A DNA stretch of 64,000 nt, taken from Pukyongiella litopenaei. GTDB taxonomy: Bacteria; Pseudomonadota; Alphaproteobacteria; Rhodobacterales; Rhodobacteraceae. Below are positions 37,578 through 48,411 of the stretch, piece after piece; within the stretch, counting starts at the first letter, position 1; each line of letters starts with the position of its first letter. A model generated the notes under the pieces. That model was not told where the DNA came from. It ran no database searches and was given only the letters and a program-made list of their open reading frames with translations. The position numbers and the translations under genes are program-made. The DNA lies in assembly GCF_003008555.2 (NCBI RefSeq), contig NZ_CP027665.1, forward strand, positions 2,356,001 to 2,420,000, given 5' to 3'.

Positions 37578-37874
37578 TCAGCGCCGGTTGCGCCGCTTTC
37601 CGGGAACCCGCGAGGTGAAACCCGGCGGGCGTTTGCGGACCCAAGCGATGAACCGGGCCAGCCGGGGATGGGCGCGCAGGGCCTCGACGGTGGAATAGTC
37701 GCGCGCCAGTTCACTTTCGGTCAGGGTGGCGTGTATCTCGCGATGGCAGATATCATGCAGGCACACGGTGTCGCCCCGTCGCCCGCCTTTCAACCTGGGC
37801 ACGAGATGGTGCAGGCTCTGCCTGGCATCGGGCGGTATCGGGCGACCGCAGAGGGGACAGATCGGATCGGGCAT
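37578..37874 (-). CDS. Small HNH-domain protein
   Basis: 98-residue protein: a CPLC zinc knuckle near the N-terminus, LHHLVPRLKGG, then CLHDICHREIHATLTE, together forming an HNH-type fold, and a basic C-terminus (RVPGKRRNRR). Known HNH proteins are nucleases, but small cytoplasmic ones of this kind are often uncharacterised. The ATG at 37874 shares two bases (CATG) with the start of the divergent flavoprotein, so each 5' leader lies inside the other gene. Neither start has a strong ribosome site. Confidence 0.75.
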   Translation of the reverse strand: MPDPICPLCGRPIPPDARQSLHHLVPRLKGGRRGDTVCLHDICHREIHATLTESELARDYSTVEALRAHPRLARFIAWVRKRPPGFTSRVPGKRRNRR

Positions 37875-39090
37875 GGCTGACAGGATGATGCCGCCGGAGG
37901 CGGGCGGCGAAAAGCCCCGCGCGCTGGTCGTGGGGGCGGGACCGGCAGGGTTGATGGCCGCCGGGGAACTGGCGCGGGCCGGCGCCGCCGTGCTGCTGGC
38001 CGAGGCCCGCCCGTCACCCGCCCGCAAGCTGTTGATGGCGGGCAAGTCGGGGCTGAACCTGACCCGGGCCGAAGATCCCGGCCCGTTCATGGCCGCCTAT
38101 GGCGATGCGGCGGGCTGGTTGCGCCCGATCATCGCGGCCTTTGGCGCCGATGCGGTGCAGGACTGGGCGCGCGGGTTGGGGCAGGAGCTGTTTGTCGGTT
38201 CCACCGGGCGGGTGTTCCCGGTGGCGATGAAGGCGTCGCCCCTGTTGCGGGCCTGGCTGTCCGAGCTGGATGCCCTGGGCGTCGAACGCCGCACCCGCTG
38301 GCGCTGGCAGGGCTGGGACGATGACGCGGCGCTGTTCGCGACGCCGGACGGCGTGCAGCGGGTCCGGGCGGATGCCACCGTGCTGGCGATGGGCGGGGCG
38401 AGCTGGTCGCGGCTGGGATCGGATGGCAGCTGGGCGCCGGTGCTGGAACGCGCGGGCGTGACGCTGGCGCCGTTCGCCCCGGCCAATGCCGGGCTGTGCG
38501 TGACCTGGTCGGCGCATATGGCGCCGCTGTTCGGGGAACCGGTCAAGGGCGTTGCGCTGCTTGCCGGGGCCTCGCGGTCGCGGGGCGAATTCGTGATCTC
38601 GGGGCGCGGGCTGGAAGGCGGCGGCATCTATGCGGTGTTCCGGGCGGTACGCGAAGGGGCGCCGCTGCTGCTGGACCTGTTCCCGGATCTGCCCGAGGCC
38701 GAGATCGCGCGCCGCCTGTCGCGCCCGCGCGGCAAGGCCAGCCTGTCGAATCACCTCCGCCGCGCGCTGAAGCCGGGGCCGGTCCGCACCGCGCTGCTGC
38801 AGGAATTCGGCCGCCCGTTGCCTGCTGACCCGGCGGCGCTGGCGCGGCTGGTCAAGGCGCTGCCCGTCGCCCATGCCGGCCCGCGCCCGCTGGACGAGGC
38901 GATCTCGACCGCCGGAGGCGTGCGCGGCGCGGCGGTCGATGACGGGTTGATGCTGACGGCCTGTCCGGGCGTGTTCTGCGCCGGCGAGATGCTGGACTGG
39001 GAGGCCCCGACCGGGGGCTACCTGCTGACAGGCTGCCTGGCGACCGGGCGCTGGGCCGGGCGTGCCGCCGCGCGGTGGCTGCGGCTCTAG
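37873..39090 (+). CDS. TIGR03862-type flavoprotein (HI0933/BaiN-like NAD(P)/FAD protein)
   Basis: 405-residue FAD protein: ALVVGAGPAGLMAAGELARAG dinucleotide fold, the characteristic LLMAGKSGLNLTRAED, an insert domain with FVISGRGLEGGGIYAVF, and a C-terminal GEMLDWEAPTGGYLLTGCL FAD-closing segment. Relatives are annotated as flavoproteins of unknown substrate. Start at 37873, 37885 or 37888; the first is taken. The stop interlocks with the convergent GST stop in CTAG. Confidence 0.85.
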   Translation: MADRMMPPEAGGEKPRALVVGAGPAGLMAAGELARAGAAVLLAEARPSPARKLLMAGKSGLNLTRAEDPGPFMAAYGDAAGWLRPIIAAFGADAVQDWARGLGQELFVGSTGRVFPVAMKASPLLRAWLSELDALGVERRTRWRWQGWDDDAALFATPDGVQRVRADATVLAMGGASWSRLGSDGSWAPVLERAGVTLAPFAPANAGLCVTWSAHMAPLFGEPVKGVALLAGASRSRGEFVISGRGLEGGGIYAVFRAVREGAPLLLDLFPDLPEAEIARRLSRPRGKASLSNHLRRALKPGPVRTALLQEFGRPLPADPAALARLVKALPVAHAGPRPLDEAISTAGGVRGAAVDDGLMLTACPGVFCAGEMLDWEAPTGGYLLTGCLATGRWAGRAAARWLRL

Positions 39091-39680
39091 CCCGCCCCCG
39101 CCGCCGCGGCGCGTGTGAACGCATCGCGCGCCCGCATCCGTTTGCTATAGGCCTTGAGCGTGTCGCTCTCGACCGGAAAGCCCGCGCTATAGGCCCAGTT
39201 CAGGCAATGGGTGGCGATGATGTCGGCGATGGTCATCGTTTCGCCCTGCAGGAACGGGCCGTCGAACCGGTCGGCCATCCGGGCGAGGCTGCGGGCGAAT
39301 TCCCATTTCAGGCTGTCCTTGATCGCGGGTAGGCGGCGATCCTCGGGCAGCACAAAACTGTGCCGCGCGGCGGTCCAGAGCGTGGCGTCGAATTCGTCCA
39401 GAAGGCATTGGGTCAGCGCATCCTGGCGGGCCCGCTCCAGCGTGCCCGCCGGGTGGGCCAGAACCCCGTGCCTGTCGGCGAGATAGATCAGGATCGCGGT
39501 CGAATCGGTCAGCGCCACGCCGTCCTCGATCAGCACCGGCACCTTGCCCGACGGGTTGTGCGCGGTGACCGCGTCGCTATGCGGAGAGGCCGGGTCGAGC
39601 GTGTAGGGCAGCCCGGCCTCTTCGAGGAACCAGAGCACCCGGAACGCCCGTGAATGCGGATGGCCAATCAGTTGATACAT
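39087..39680 (-). CDS. Glutathione S-transferase
   Basis: 197-residue GST. N-terminal thioredoxin-like domain with IGHPHSRAFRVLWFLEE, cis-Pro NPSGKVPVL and LTDSTAILIYLADR, followed by a helical domain with the N-capping ETMTIADIIATHCLNWA motif. ATG at 39680 after AGGGGAAAATTC. Cytoplasmic detoxification or reductase role; substrate unknown. Confidence 0.9.
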   Translation of the reverse strand: MYQLIGHPHSRAFRVLWFLEEAGLPYTLDPASPHSDAVTAHNPSGKVPVLIEDGVALTDSTAILIYLADRHGVLAHPAGTLERARQDALTQCLLDEFDATLWTAARHSFVLPEDRRLPAIKDSLKWEFARSLARMADRFDGPFLQGETMTIADIIATHCLNWAYSAGFPVESDTLKAYSKRMRARDAFTRAAAAGAG

Positions 39681-39745
39681 GAATTTTCCCCTGCTGTCGG
39701 TTGCGGCCAATCTAGACCGGTTGGCCCGGCGATCAACAGGCCGGA

Positions 39746-40774
39746 TCAGCGGGCCTGTGCAAGCATGGCCAGCCGGATCAGCGTCCGTTCGACCAGCGCC
39801 ATTGCCGGGGCGGCCTGCCCGGCCGAGCGCAGGGCCAGGTCGGTGTCGGTCAGCGCCGCCAGCGCCGTTTCCAGCTTGGCCGCGGTCCAGCGGCGCGATT
39901 GCCGCAGCAGCGTGTCGCGGCGCGGACCGAACACCGGCGGGCGCAGCCGCCCGATACCCTGCGACGGGCCGCCGGGATCGGCCGCCATGGTGTATAACGT
40001 GCGGAAATGCCGGGTGGCGCCGATGCACAGCGCAGTCGGATTGGTGCCTTGGGCCTGCAGGCGCCGGACCAGCGTTCCGATCTCACCGCTGCGCGATTCG
40101 GCGACCGCGTTCAGCAGATCGTCCAGCGCGGCCTCGGTCGATGCCGGGGCGCAGGCGTCGATATCGGCGAGGCTGAGCGGCGTTGCATCGCCGTATTTGT
40201 AGAGCCCGAGCTTGTCGACGAAGCGGGCCAGATCGCCCGGCCCCAGGTCGCCGGCCAGCTGCATCAGGCGCGCCATTTCCTCGCGTCCCGGCTCGGCGAT
40301 CCCCGCCGCGGTCAGCAGCCGCCGGGTTTCGTCGGCCGATGGGGGATCGTCATAGATCGCGGCGGCGAGGCAATCCGGGCGTGTCTCGAACAGCTTGCGC
40401 AGGGCCGAGCCCTTGCGCAGCGATCCCGCCGCCACCACGATCTGCGCATCGCCGTCGCGCCAGTCGTCCAGCGCGGCCTCGACCGCCGGGGCGATCATGT
40501 CCTGTGCCTGTTCGACGAAAACCGCGCGGGCGCCGGCGAAAAAACCCACCGCCTTGACCGCATCCGTCAGGGCCGCCGGATCCTTGCGCAGGTCCGGCCC
40601 CTGCAGGCGGGTCAGGCGCATTTCCTCCTCGGCGCCCGGCCCCAGCAGGGCCGCCAGAACCTGCTGGCGTTTCAGCGCCACGCGCATCGCGTCGGCGCCG
40701 TAGATCAGCAGCCCGGCGCGCGTGGGATCGGGCGCGGCAAAGTAGCGATCGGTCTCGCGCGGCGACAGTTTCAT
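39746..40774 (-). CDS. holA: DNA polymerase III subunit delta
   Basis: 342-residue clamp-loader subunit. It has the delta N-terminal domain with LLIYGADAMRVALKRQQVL and a C-terminal helical domain (LCIGATRHFRTLY). It opens the sliding clamp. The ATG overlaps the lptE stop (ATGA), forming the leuS-lptE-holA operon usual in alphaproteobacteria. Confidence 0.92.
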   Translation of the reverse strand: MKLSPRETDRYFAAPDPTRAGLLIYGADAMRVALKRQQVLAALLGPGAEEEMRLTRLQGPDLRKDPAALTDAVKAVGFFAGARAVFVEQAQDMIAPAVEAALDDWRDGDAQIVVAAGSLRKGSALRKLFETRPDCLAAAIYDDPPSADETRRLLTAAGIAEPGREEMARLMQLAGDLGPGDLARFVDKLGLYKYGDATPLSLADIDACAPASTEAALDDLLNAVAESRSGEIGTLVRRLQAQGTNPTALCIGATRHFRTLYTMAADPGGPSQGIGRLRPPVFGPRRDTLLRQSRRWTAAKLETALAALTDTDLALRSAGQAAPAMALVERTLIRLAMLAQAR

Positions 40775-41263
40775 GTGCCGAGATCCGCGGTGGCGTAGAG
40801 CTGCGCCGCGATCTGGTCGGCCAGAATGCTCATCAGTCGCGCCGTCGCGTCGCGTTCCGCGGCCAGCGTCTCGACGGTGGATCCGGTGGCGGAATAGCCG
40901 GTGAAGTTGCGGACCTTGCCCGAGGCCAGCACATTATCGCTGCCGATCGGGCGCAGCTCATAGGCGACCCGGCCGACGATGCTGTAGCGGGTGATTTCGC
41001 TGGAGGCGGTGATCGCCTGTCCCTGCTGGTCCGTTCTCAGCACGAATCCGAGCCGGTAGGCGGGGGTGGCGGCGCGTCCCAGCCGGTCTTCGAGCTCTTC
41101 GACCAGCAGATAGGCTGAGGCGGTTTCCGGCGGGGCGACCTCGACCCGGCCGCGCAGGGTGCTGGCCGTGCTGCCCGGCGCATAGACCGGGGTGAACCCG
41201 CAGGCCGCCAGTGCCGGGGCCAACGCGAGCAGGCCCAGCGCCTTGCGGCGGCCGGGATGCGGG

Positions 41264-41277
<14 letters not shown>
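40771..41277 (-). CDS. lptE: LPS-assembly lipoprotein LptE
   Basis: 168-residue lipoprotein with lipobox LAAC ([11 protein letters not shown]); the mature part starts [10 protein letters not shown] as in LptE of this group. It plugs LptD in the outer membrane for lipopolysaccharide export. It overlaps the leuS end by 14 bases and the holA start by 4. Confidence 0.9.
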
Positions 41278-43810
<2,533 letters not shown>

Positions 43811-43842
43811 ACCGGTGCTGGTCCCCTGGTTGACCCTGACTG

Positions 43843-43867
43843 AAAACGCCGGGCGCGTGGCCCGGCG
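43843..43867 (-). terminator. Terminator between DUF3576 and leuS
   Basis: Minus-strand hairpin CGCCGGGC-loop-GCCCGGCG followed by TTTT, about 65 bases after the DUF3576 stop. Short U-tract but well placed. Confidence 0.65.
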
Positions 43868-43933
43868 TGGTGATAGTGCGATTTCCGGCGCGTTGCCAGA
43901 GCTTGTTGCCGATGTTGTTTCGCGGCGCCGGGA

Positions 43934-44434
43934 TCAGAGCTTGCTGTCGCCGATCCTGATCTGCCGGGCACGGGCCAGGATCGCATCCTCGACCGCGCGG
44001 GTGGTGCCTGCGCTGGCCGGTCCGTTGCGCGTGTGCAGCGAAACGTTCAGCGACCGCGCATCCAGCGCCGGGTCCTTGATATGCACGGTGGCGCGATAGG
44101 ACCGCCCGCCGCCGGGGGGCGTGCCATAGCCGGTGATGATCACGCCGGTGAACGGATCGACATCCTGAACCGGCAGGAAATCGAGCACATCCAGCGTCGC
44201 CGCCCAGATATACCGGTTCACATTGACGGTCTGGTCTCCCTTGGACGGGCCGAAGATGTCCCAGATCGACGATTTTTCGTAATTGCCACCGGCGGTTCCG
44301 CGGTTGTTGGTCTCCAGCCCGCCCGGAGGGGCCTCTCCGACCGGACCGCCGCCCGTGCGCCGCCCGCCGCAGGCCGAAACCGCCGCGCAAAGTGAAAATA
44401 TGAGTGCCGCCTTGAGCAGTATTCTGGGTGTCAT
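43934..44434 (-). CDS. DUF3576 lipoprotein
   Basis: 166-residue protein with a lipoprotein signal (LIFSLCAAVSAC, lipobox Cys22) and the DUF3576 core segments SIWDIFGPSK, VNRYIWAATLDVLDFLP and VIITGYGTPPGGGRSYR. DUF3576 is an alphaproteobacterial family next to leuS; function not established, probably outer-membrane linked. ATG at 44434. The 294 bases to the porin gene hold no other gene, only its promoter region. Confidence 0.88.
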   Translation of the reverse strand: MTPRILLKAALIFSLCAAVSACGGRRTGGGPVGEAPPGGLETNNRGTAGGNYEKSSIWDIFGPSKGDQTVNVNRYIWAATLDVLDFLPVQDVDPFTGVIITGYGTPPGGGRSYRATVHIKDPALDARSLNVSLHTRNGPASAGTTRAVEDAILARARQIRIGDSKL

Positions 44435-44728
44435 CTGGCGTTTCCGCAGCGCATCGTTCCGCAAACTCCTACCCAAGCAGGCCCGGTGGGGCAAGGCCAT
44501 TGTCTGAACGTTGTCCCGACCTGTGCCGGGGCGGGTGGGGATGCCTGCGTGCGGGTGACGCAGGGGCAGGAGGTGGCGGGTGTGGCAAAGCTGCACCATT
44601 CGGGGCCGGTTTCCCCGGCGGCTGGTCGCAACCCTTGCCAAGACGGGGCCGAAAGAGCGAAACCCCTTGCCATACCCACGCCGGGATTCTCCGGTTTGGG
44701 CGTATGGATTGAAACCGAGGGAAGCAAA

Positions 44729-45811
44729 ATGAAAAAGATTCTCTTCGCTACGACCGCACTGGTCGCGACCGCAAGCGTCGCAGCTGCGGACGTTCGGCTG
44801 AGCGGTTATGGCCGCTTCGGTCTGGACTATAACGAAGCCAACGATTCGGCCGTCAACGGTGTGTCCTCGACCACCCTGACCAGCCGTCTGCGTCTGCAGG
44901 TGGACATGACCACCGAAACCGACAACGGTGTGACCTTCGGTGCCCGCTTCCGCGCACAGGCCGAAAGCCGTGACAACGCTGGCGCCTCGGGTGCACCGAC
45001 CTTCAGCGACGTCAACGGCGACGGCGTCATCACGCCCAACGAGATCTCCGTTGGCGGCGGCGCAGTCTTCAACGGCGCACGTTTCTATGTGACCTCCGGT
45101 GGCTTCACCCTGGGTGTCGGCAACATCATCGGCGCGCTCGAAAACACGCCGGGCCTGTATCTTGAAACCCGCACCGCCGGCATCGGCATCGACGGCGCAG
45201 GCTTCGAATCGCTGGTCACCAACGTGAACGGCGAATCGTTCAACTGGGACGCATATTCGTCGGCCGGCTTCGGCGCCAACGGTGTTGAAGTTCTGTACTC
45301 GGCAGGCGGCTTCAGCGGCCACATCTCGTACAGCCAGGACAACGAAACCTATGCCCTGCGCAACAACGCCGGCGTCGATCGCACCGCGATCAACCTGGCC
45401 TACACCTTCGGCGACTGGACCGCAGCAATCGGTTACCAGGACTCGAGCGCAATGTGGGAAGACAAGCTGCTCCTCACCGTCTCGGGTGACCTGGGCATCT
45501 TCGGTGTCCGTCTGGCCTATGCCGACAACGACGGCATCGACAAATACGGCCTCTACGGCAATGTCGACATCGGCGCAGCCGGCAACCTGGTCGCATATGT
45601 GACCCAGGAAGACGCCGTGTCCGCCAGTGACGTGGCCGCCGGCCGTGGCGACAACCGTGACGGCGTCGCAGGTTCGAACAACCGCGAAGGCACCGGCTAC
45701 GGTATCCACTACTCCTACGACCTGGGTGGCGGTGTGTCCTTCGAAGCAGGCGCACGCGAGTCGTCGAACGACAACACCACGGTTCAGGCCGGTGTGTATT
45801 TCAGCTTCTAA
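44729..45811 (+). CDS. Outer-membrane porin (rhodobacterial type)
   Basis: 360-residue porin: signal MKKILFATTALVATASVAAA, mature DVRLSGYGRFGLDYN, alternating beta-strand pattern, glycine-rich loops, and terminal aromatic residue (GVYFSF). A loop at bases 45008-45043 reads as a perfect EF-hand calcium site. Fewer G/C-only codons than the flanking genes (AAC, ACC, GGT preferred), consistent with high expression. RBS GAGGGAAGC; strong terminator follows. Confidence 0.93.
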   Translation: MKKILFATTALVATASVAAADVRLSGYGRFGLDYNEANDSAVNGVSSTTLTSRLRLQVDMTTETDNGVTFGARFRAQAESRDNAGASGAPTFSDVNGDGVITPNEISVGGGAVFNGARFYVTSGGFTLGVGNIIGALENTPGLYLETRTAGIGIDGAGFESLVTNVNGESFNWDAYSSAGFGANGVEVLYSAGGFSGHISYSQDNETYALRNNAGVDRTAINLAYTFGDWTAAIGYQDSSAMWEDKLLLTVSGDLGIFGVRLAYADNDGIDKYGLYGNVDIGAAGNLVAYVTQEDAVSASDVAAGRGDNRDGVAGSNNREGTGYGIHYSYDLGGGVSFEAGARESSNDNTTVQAGVYFSF

Positions 45812-45837
45812 GCTGAACCACGCATCTGCGTGATATT

Positions 45838-45863
45838 GGGCAGGCCTTCGGGCCTGCCCTTTT
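45838..45863 (+). terminator. Rho-independent terminator of porin gene
   Basis: Stem GGGCAGGCC / GGCCTGCCC closed by a TTCG tetraloop and followed by TTTT. Confidence 0.92.
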
Positions 45864-45925
45864 CTTTTCCGGCCAACTGGTGTTCTCCTGCCGCGCAGAA
45901 CGCGACCATGTCCGGGGACACCACA

Positions 45926-46588
45926 ATGCCGCTGACCGAAATCCAGACCCGCATCGACACCGCCGCCGAACGCGCCGGCCGCGCCCCCGGCGCGGTCACG
46001 CTGATCGCCGTGTCCAAGCGCCAGCCCGACGACCGCGTGCAGGCGGTGCTGGAACAGGGGCACCGGGTCTTCGGCGAAAACCAGGTGCAGGAAGCGGCGC
46101 GGAAATGGCCCGGGTTCCGGGACCGGTTCGACGGTGTCCAGCTGCACCTGATCGGCCCGCTGCAAACCAACAAGACCCGCCAGGCGATGGACCTGTTCGA
46201 CGCGATCCACGCGCTCGACCGGCCGAAACTGGCGGCAACGCTGGCGCGGCTGGCGCAGGACCGCGGGATCTGTCCGGATCTGTTCATCCAGGTGAATACC
46301 GGGGAAGAACCGCAAAAGGCGGGGATTCTGCCGGGCGACGCCGATGCGTTCATTGCCGAGGCCCGCGCGCTGGACCTGCCGGTTCGGGGTCTGATGTGCA
46401 TTCCGCCCGTCGACGAGGAACCCAGCCTGCATTTCGCCCTGCTGGCCCGGATCGCCGAACGCAACGGGCTGACGGGCCTGTCGATGGGGATGAGCGGTGA
46501 TTTCGAAACCGCCGTCGCGCTGGGTGCCACCCATGTGCGGGTGGGCTCCGCCATTTTCGGAGAGCGGATCAGCAAGGACCGGGCGTGA
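45926..46588 (+). CDS. YggS-type PLP homeostasis protein
   Basis: 220-residue YggS/PROSC family protein: fold-type III barrel with PLP Lys31 in LIAVSK, then GENQVQEA, HLIGPLQTNK, GLMCIPP and the phosphate-binding GMSGDFETAVALGATHVRVGSAIFG. It has no catalytic second domain and regulates free PLP. The ATG at 45926 follows GGGGACACCACA; an upstream in-frame ATG at 45908 has no ribosome site. Confidence 0.94.
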   Translation: MPLTEIQTRIDTAAERAGRAPGAVTLIAVSKRQPDDRVQAVLEQGHRVFGENQVQEAARKWPGFRDRFDGVQLHLIGPLQTNKTRQAMDLFDAIHALDRPKLAATLARLAQDRGICPDLFIQVNTGEEPQKAGILPGDADAFIAEARALDLPVRGLMCIPPVDEEPSLHFALLARIAERNGLTGLSMGMSGDFETAVALGATHVRVGSAIFGERISKDRA

Positions 46589-46590
46589 CC

Positions 46591-46615
46591 GCGCCGCGCC
46601 GGCACGGCGCGGCGC
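46591..46615. terminator. Stem-loop between convergent yggS-type and L,D-transpeptidase genes
   Basis: Eleven-base perfect stem GCGCCGCGCCG / CGGCGCGGCGC with loop GCA. No U-tract on either strand; may block read-through from either side. Confidence 0.5.
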
Positions 46616-46666
46616 CCGGCCCAACCGGTGGAGCGGCCCGCAGGGCCGCGACGGCGGGCGGGAGCG

Positions 46667-47176
46667 CTACCGCCCCGGCATGACCGGTACGAACAGCCGA
46701 GTGCCGGGTGCCGCCCGCGCGGCGATCCAGCGCAGATGGTCGCGGCGGAACGCGATGCAGCCTTCGGTCGGATAGCCCGGCCGCCGCCACTGGTGCAGGA
46801 ATATGGCCGATCCGCGCCCCGGCACCGCGTCCGGCCAGTTCCAGTCGGTCAGCATCACCAGGTCATAAAGCGGATCGGCGCGGCGCAGCCGTTCATGGCC
46901 ATGCACATGGGGCGCGCGGACCATCCGGTTGTATGCCGCATCCCCGGTATCGTCCGACCACAGGTCGCGCGGCCCGATCGGCAGCGCCCAGGGGGCCGGG
47001 CGGGCAAGCCGGTCGGGGCGATAGAGCAGCCCCACGATCCGATGCCACCCGACCGGCGTGCCGCCATCGCCCTCGCGCTTATCGGCGGCGATGCCGCCGC
47101 GCCCGATCGAACAGGGAAAACGCCGCCCGCGGAACCGGAGCCCCCCCGACGTCAGCACCATGTCGCCCGGTGTCAC
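46667..47176 (-). CDS. L,D-transpeptidase (YkuD) family protein
   Basis: 169-residue YkuD-domain protein without signal peptide. Active-site region AIFLHQWRRPGYPTEGCIAFRR with His128 and nucleophile Cys140, matching the HxG...SxGC pattern in a shortened form (TEGC). GTG at 47176 overlaps the ribA stop (GTGA); an ATG at 47161 is the alternative. Missing export signal is odd for an enzyme of peptidoglycan; it may lie downstream of an unrecognised leader or act elsewhere. Confidence 0.82.
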   Translation of the reverse strand: MTPGDMVLTSGGLRFRGRRFPCSIGRGGIAADKREGDGGTPVGWHRIVGLLYRPDRLARPAPWALPIGPRDLWSDDTGDAAYNRMVRAPHVHGHERLRRADPLYDLVMLTDWNWPDAVPGRGSAIFLHQWRRPGYPTEGCIAFRRDHLRWIAARAAPGTRLFVPVMPGR

Positions 47177-48273
47177 AGCAGATGTCCCGATTTCCTGGCC
47201 TTGGTGGCGAGATAGGCGCGGTTATGGGCGGTTTCTCCCACTTTCAGCGGCACCCGTTCGGTCACCGTGATGCCGGTGCTTTCCATCATCGCGATCTTGG
47301 CCGGGTTGTTGGTCAGCAACCGGACCGACGAAAACCCCATCGCCCTGAGGATGTCCGAGCCGAGCCGGAAGTCGCGCTCGTCATCCTCGAACCCCAGCCG
47401 GTGGTTCGCCTCCACGGTGTCGAACCCCTGGTCCTGCAGCGAATAGGCCCGCATCTTGTTGACCAGGCCGATCCCCCGGCCTTCCTGGTTGAGATAGAGC
47501 AGCACGCCCGCGCCTTCCGCCCCCATCTGCGCCAGCGCGGCGCGCAGCTGCGGCCCGCAATCGCATTTCAGGCTGCCCAGAAGGTCGCCGGTGAAACAGG
47601 CCGAATGCAGCCGCGCCAGCACGGGCGCGGACCGGTCGGGGCGGCCGATCTCGACCGCGTAATGTTCTTCCCCGCCATCCTCGGGGCGGTAGATATGCAG
47701 CCGTCCGGCCTCGGAGGCGGCCATCGGCAGGCGCGCCGCCGCCACCGGGTGCAGCGGGCTGCGTTCGTCCAGAAGCGGGGCGGCTTGCGCCCCGTCGATC
47801 AGCGTCAGCCCGTGGCTGGCCGCGAAATCGCGCGGCGCGGCCACCGGAAGGCACAGTGCCGCGGGCAGCAGCCGTGCCGATTTGGTCAGCGCGATGGCCA
47901 GCCGGTGCAGGTCCGCGCCGCCGTCGCGCATGCTTTGAAGGGGGCCTTTCATCGGGTTGCTCAGATCGTCGGCGGGATCCGCGACCGCCTGGATCCAGGC
48001 ATTGTCGGCATCCGCCGGAAGCAGGACCCTGGCAAGGTCGCCGTCATAGGCCCGCACCTTGAGCGTCTCGGCCCGGCGCGCGGTGATCGCAAGGACCGGG
48101 TCCGCCCCGGCCACGCGCATGGCGTTCAGGTCGCCCAGCCGGTCGCGCGACAGGGTCTCCGCCGCACAGGCCAGCACCGCGCTCTCGTTGCCGGACAGTA
48201 TGACCGGCAGCCCCATGCGCAGATCGGCACGCGCGCGTGCCAGCAATTCGTGGATATCCGGGTTCAGTGTCAT
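47173..48273 (-). CDS. ribA: GTP cyclohydrolase II with N-terminal extension
   Basis: 366-residue enzyme of riboflavin synthesis. The C-terminal ~200 residues carry the GTP cyclohydrolase II domain: zinc ligands in HSACFTGDLLGSLKCDCG, EGRGIGLVNKMRAYSLQD and LLTNNPAKI. The first ~160 residues look like a 3,4-dihydroxybutanone-phosphate synthase (RibB) half that has lost its acidic DDEDREN-type site (ARADLRMGLPVILSGNES), so only the second activity is expected. Coupled to the L,D-transpeptidase gene. Confidence 0.92.
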   Translation of the reverse strand: MTLNPDIHELLARARADLRMGLPVILSGNESAVLACAAETLSRDRLGDLNAMRVAGADPVLAITARRAETLKVRAYDGDLARVLLPADADNAWIQAVADPADDLSNPMKGPLQSMRDGGADLHRLAIALTKSARLLPAALCLPVAAPRDFAASHGLTLIDGAQAAPLLDERSPLHPVAAARLPMAASEAGRLHIYRPEDGGEEHYAVEIGRPDRSAPVLARLHSACFTGDLLGSLKCDCGPQLRAALAQMGAEGAGVLLYLNQEGRGIGLVNKMRAYSLQDQGFDTVEANHRLGFEDDERDFRLGSDILRAMGFSSVRLLTNNPAKIAMMESTGITVTERVPLKVGETAHNRAYLATKARKSGHLL

Positions 48274-48411
48274 CTCGGCCTAGTTAGGGTGCTTTTGCAG
48301 CAATGTGAAACAAATCCCCCGTGCCGGACACGTCAGCGTGAAGGTTTTGCATCATTCCTTGCCGCGATCGTGTTTCGCTCACATTTCTTCAGTCAGCAAC
48401 GGAGGGCAACC

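Noticed and set aside
33814-37698. A 1294-codon open frame on the plus strand
   Set aside because: It is antisense to the ispE, TPR and ETF-QO genes, all of which have strong family motifs on the minus strand. Long antisense frames are expected in DNA this rich in G+C; its translation is low-complexity His/Arg/Gly.
43934-46624. An 896-codon open frame on the minus strand
   Set aside because: Only its last 166 codons (DUF3576 from the ATG at 44434) are real. The rest runs antisense through the porin and yggS-type genes.
46708-48411. In-frame upstream extension of the response regulator gene
   Set aside because: It is antisense to ribA and the L,D-transpeptidase gene. The ATG at 48412 has a strong GGAGGG site and begins the receiver domain.
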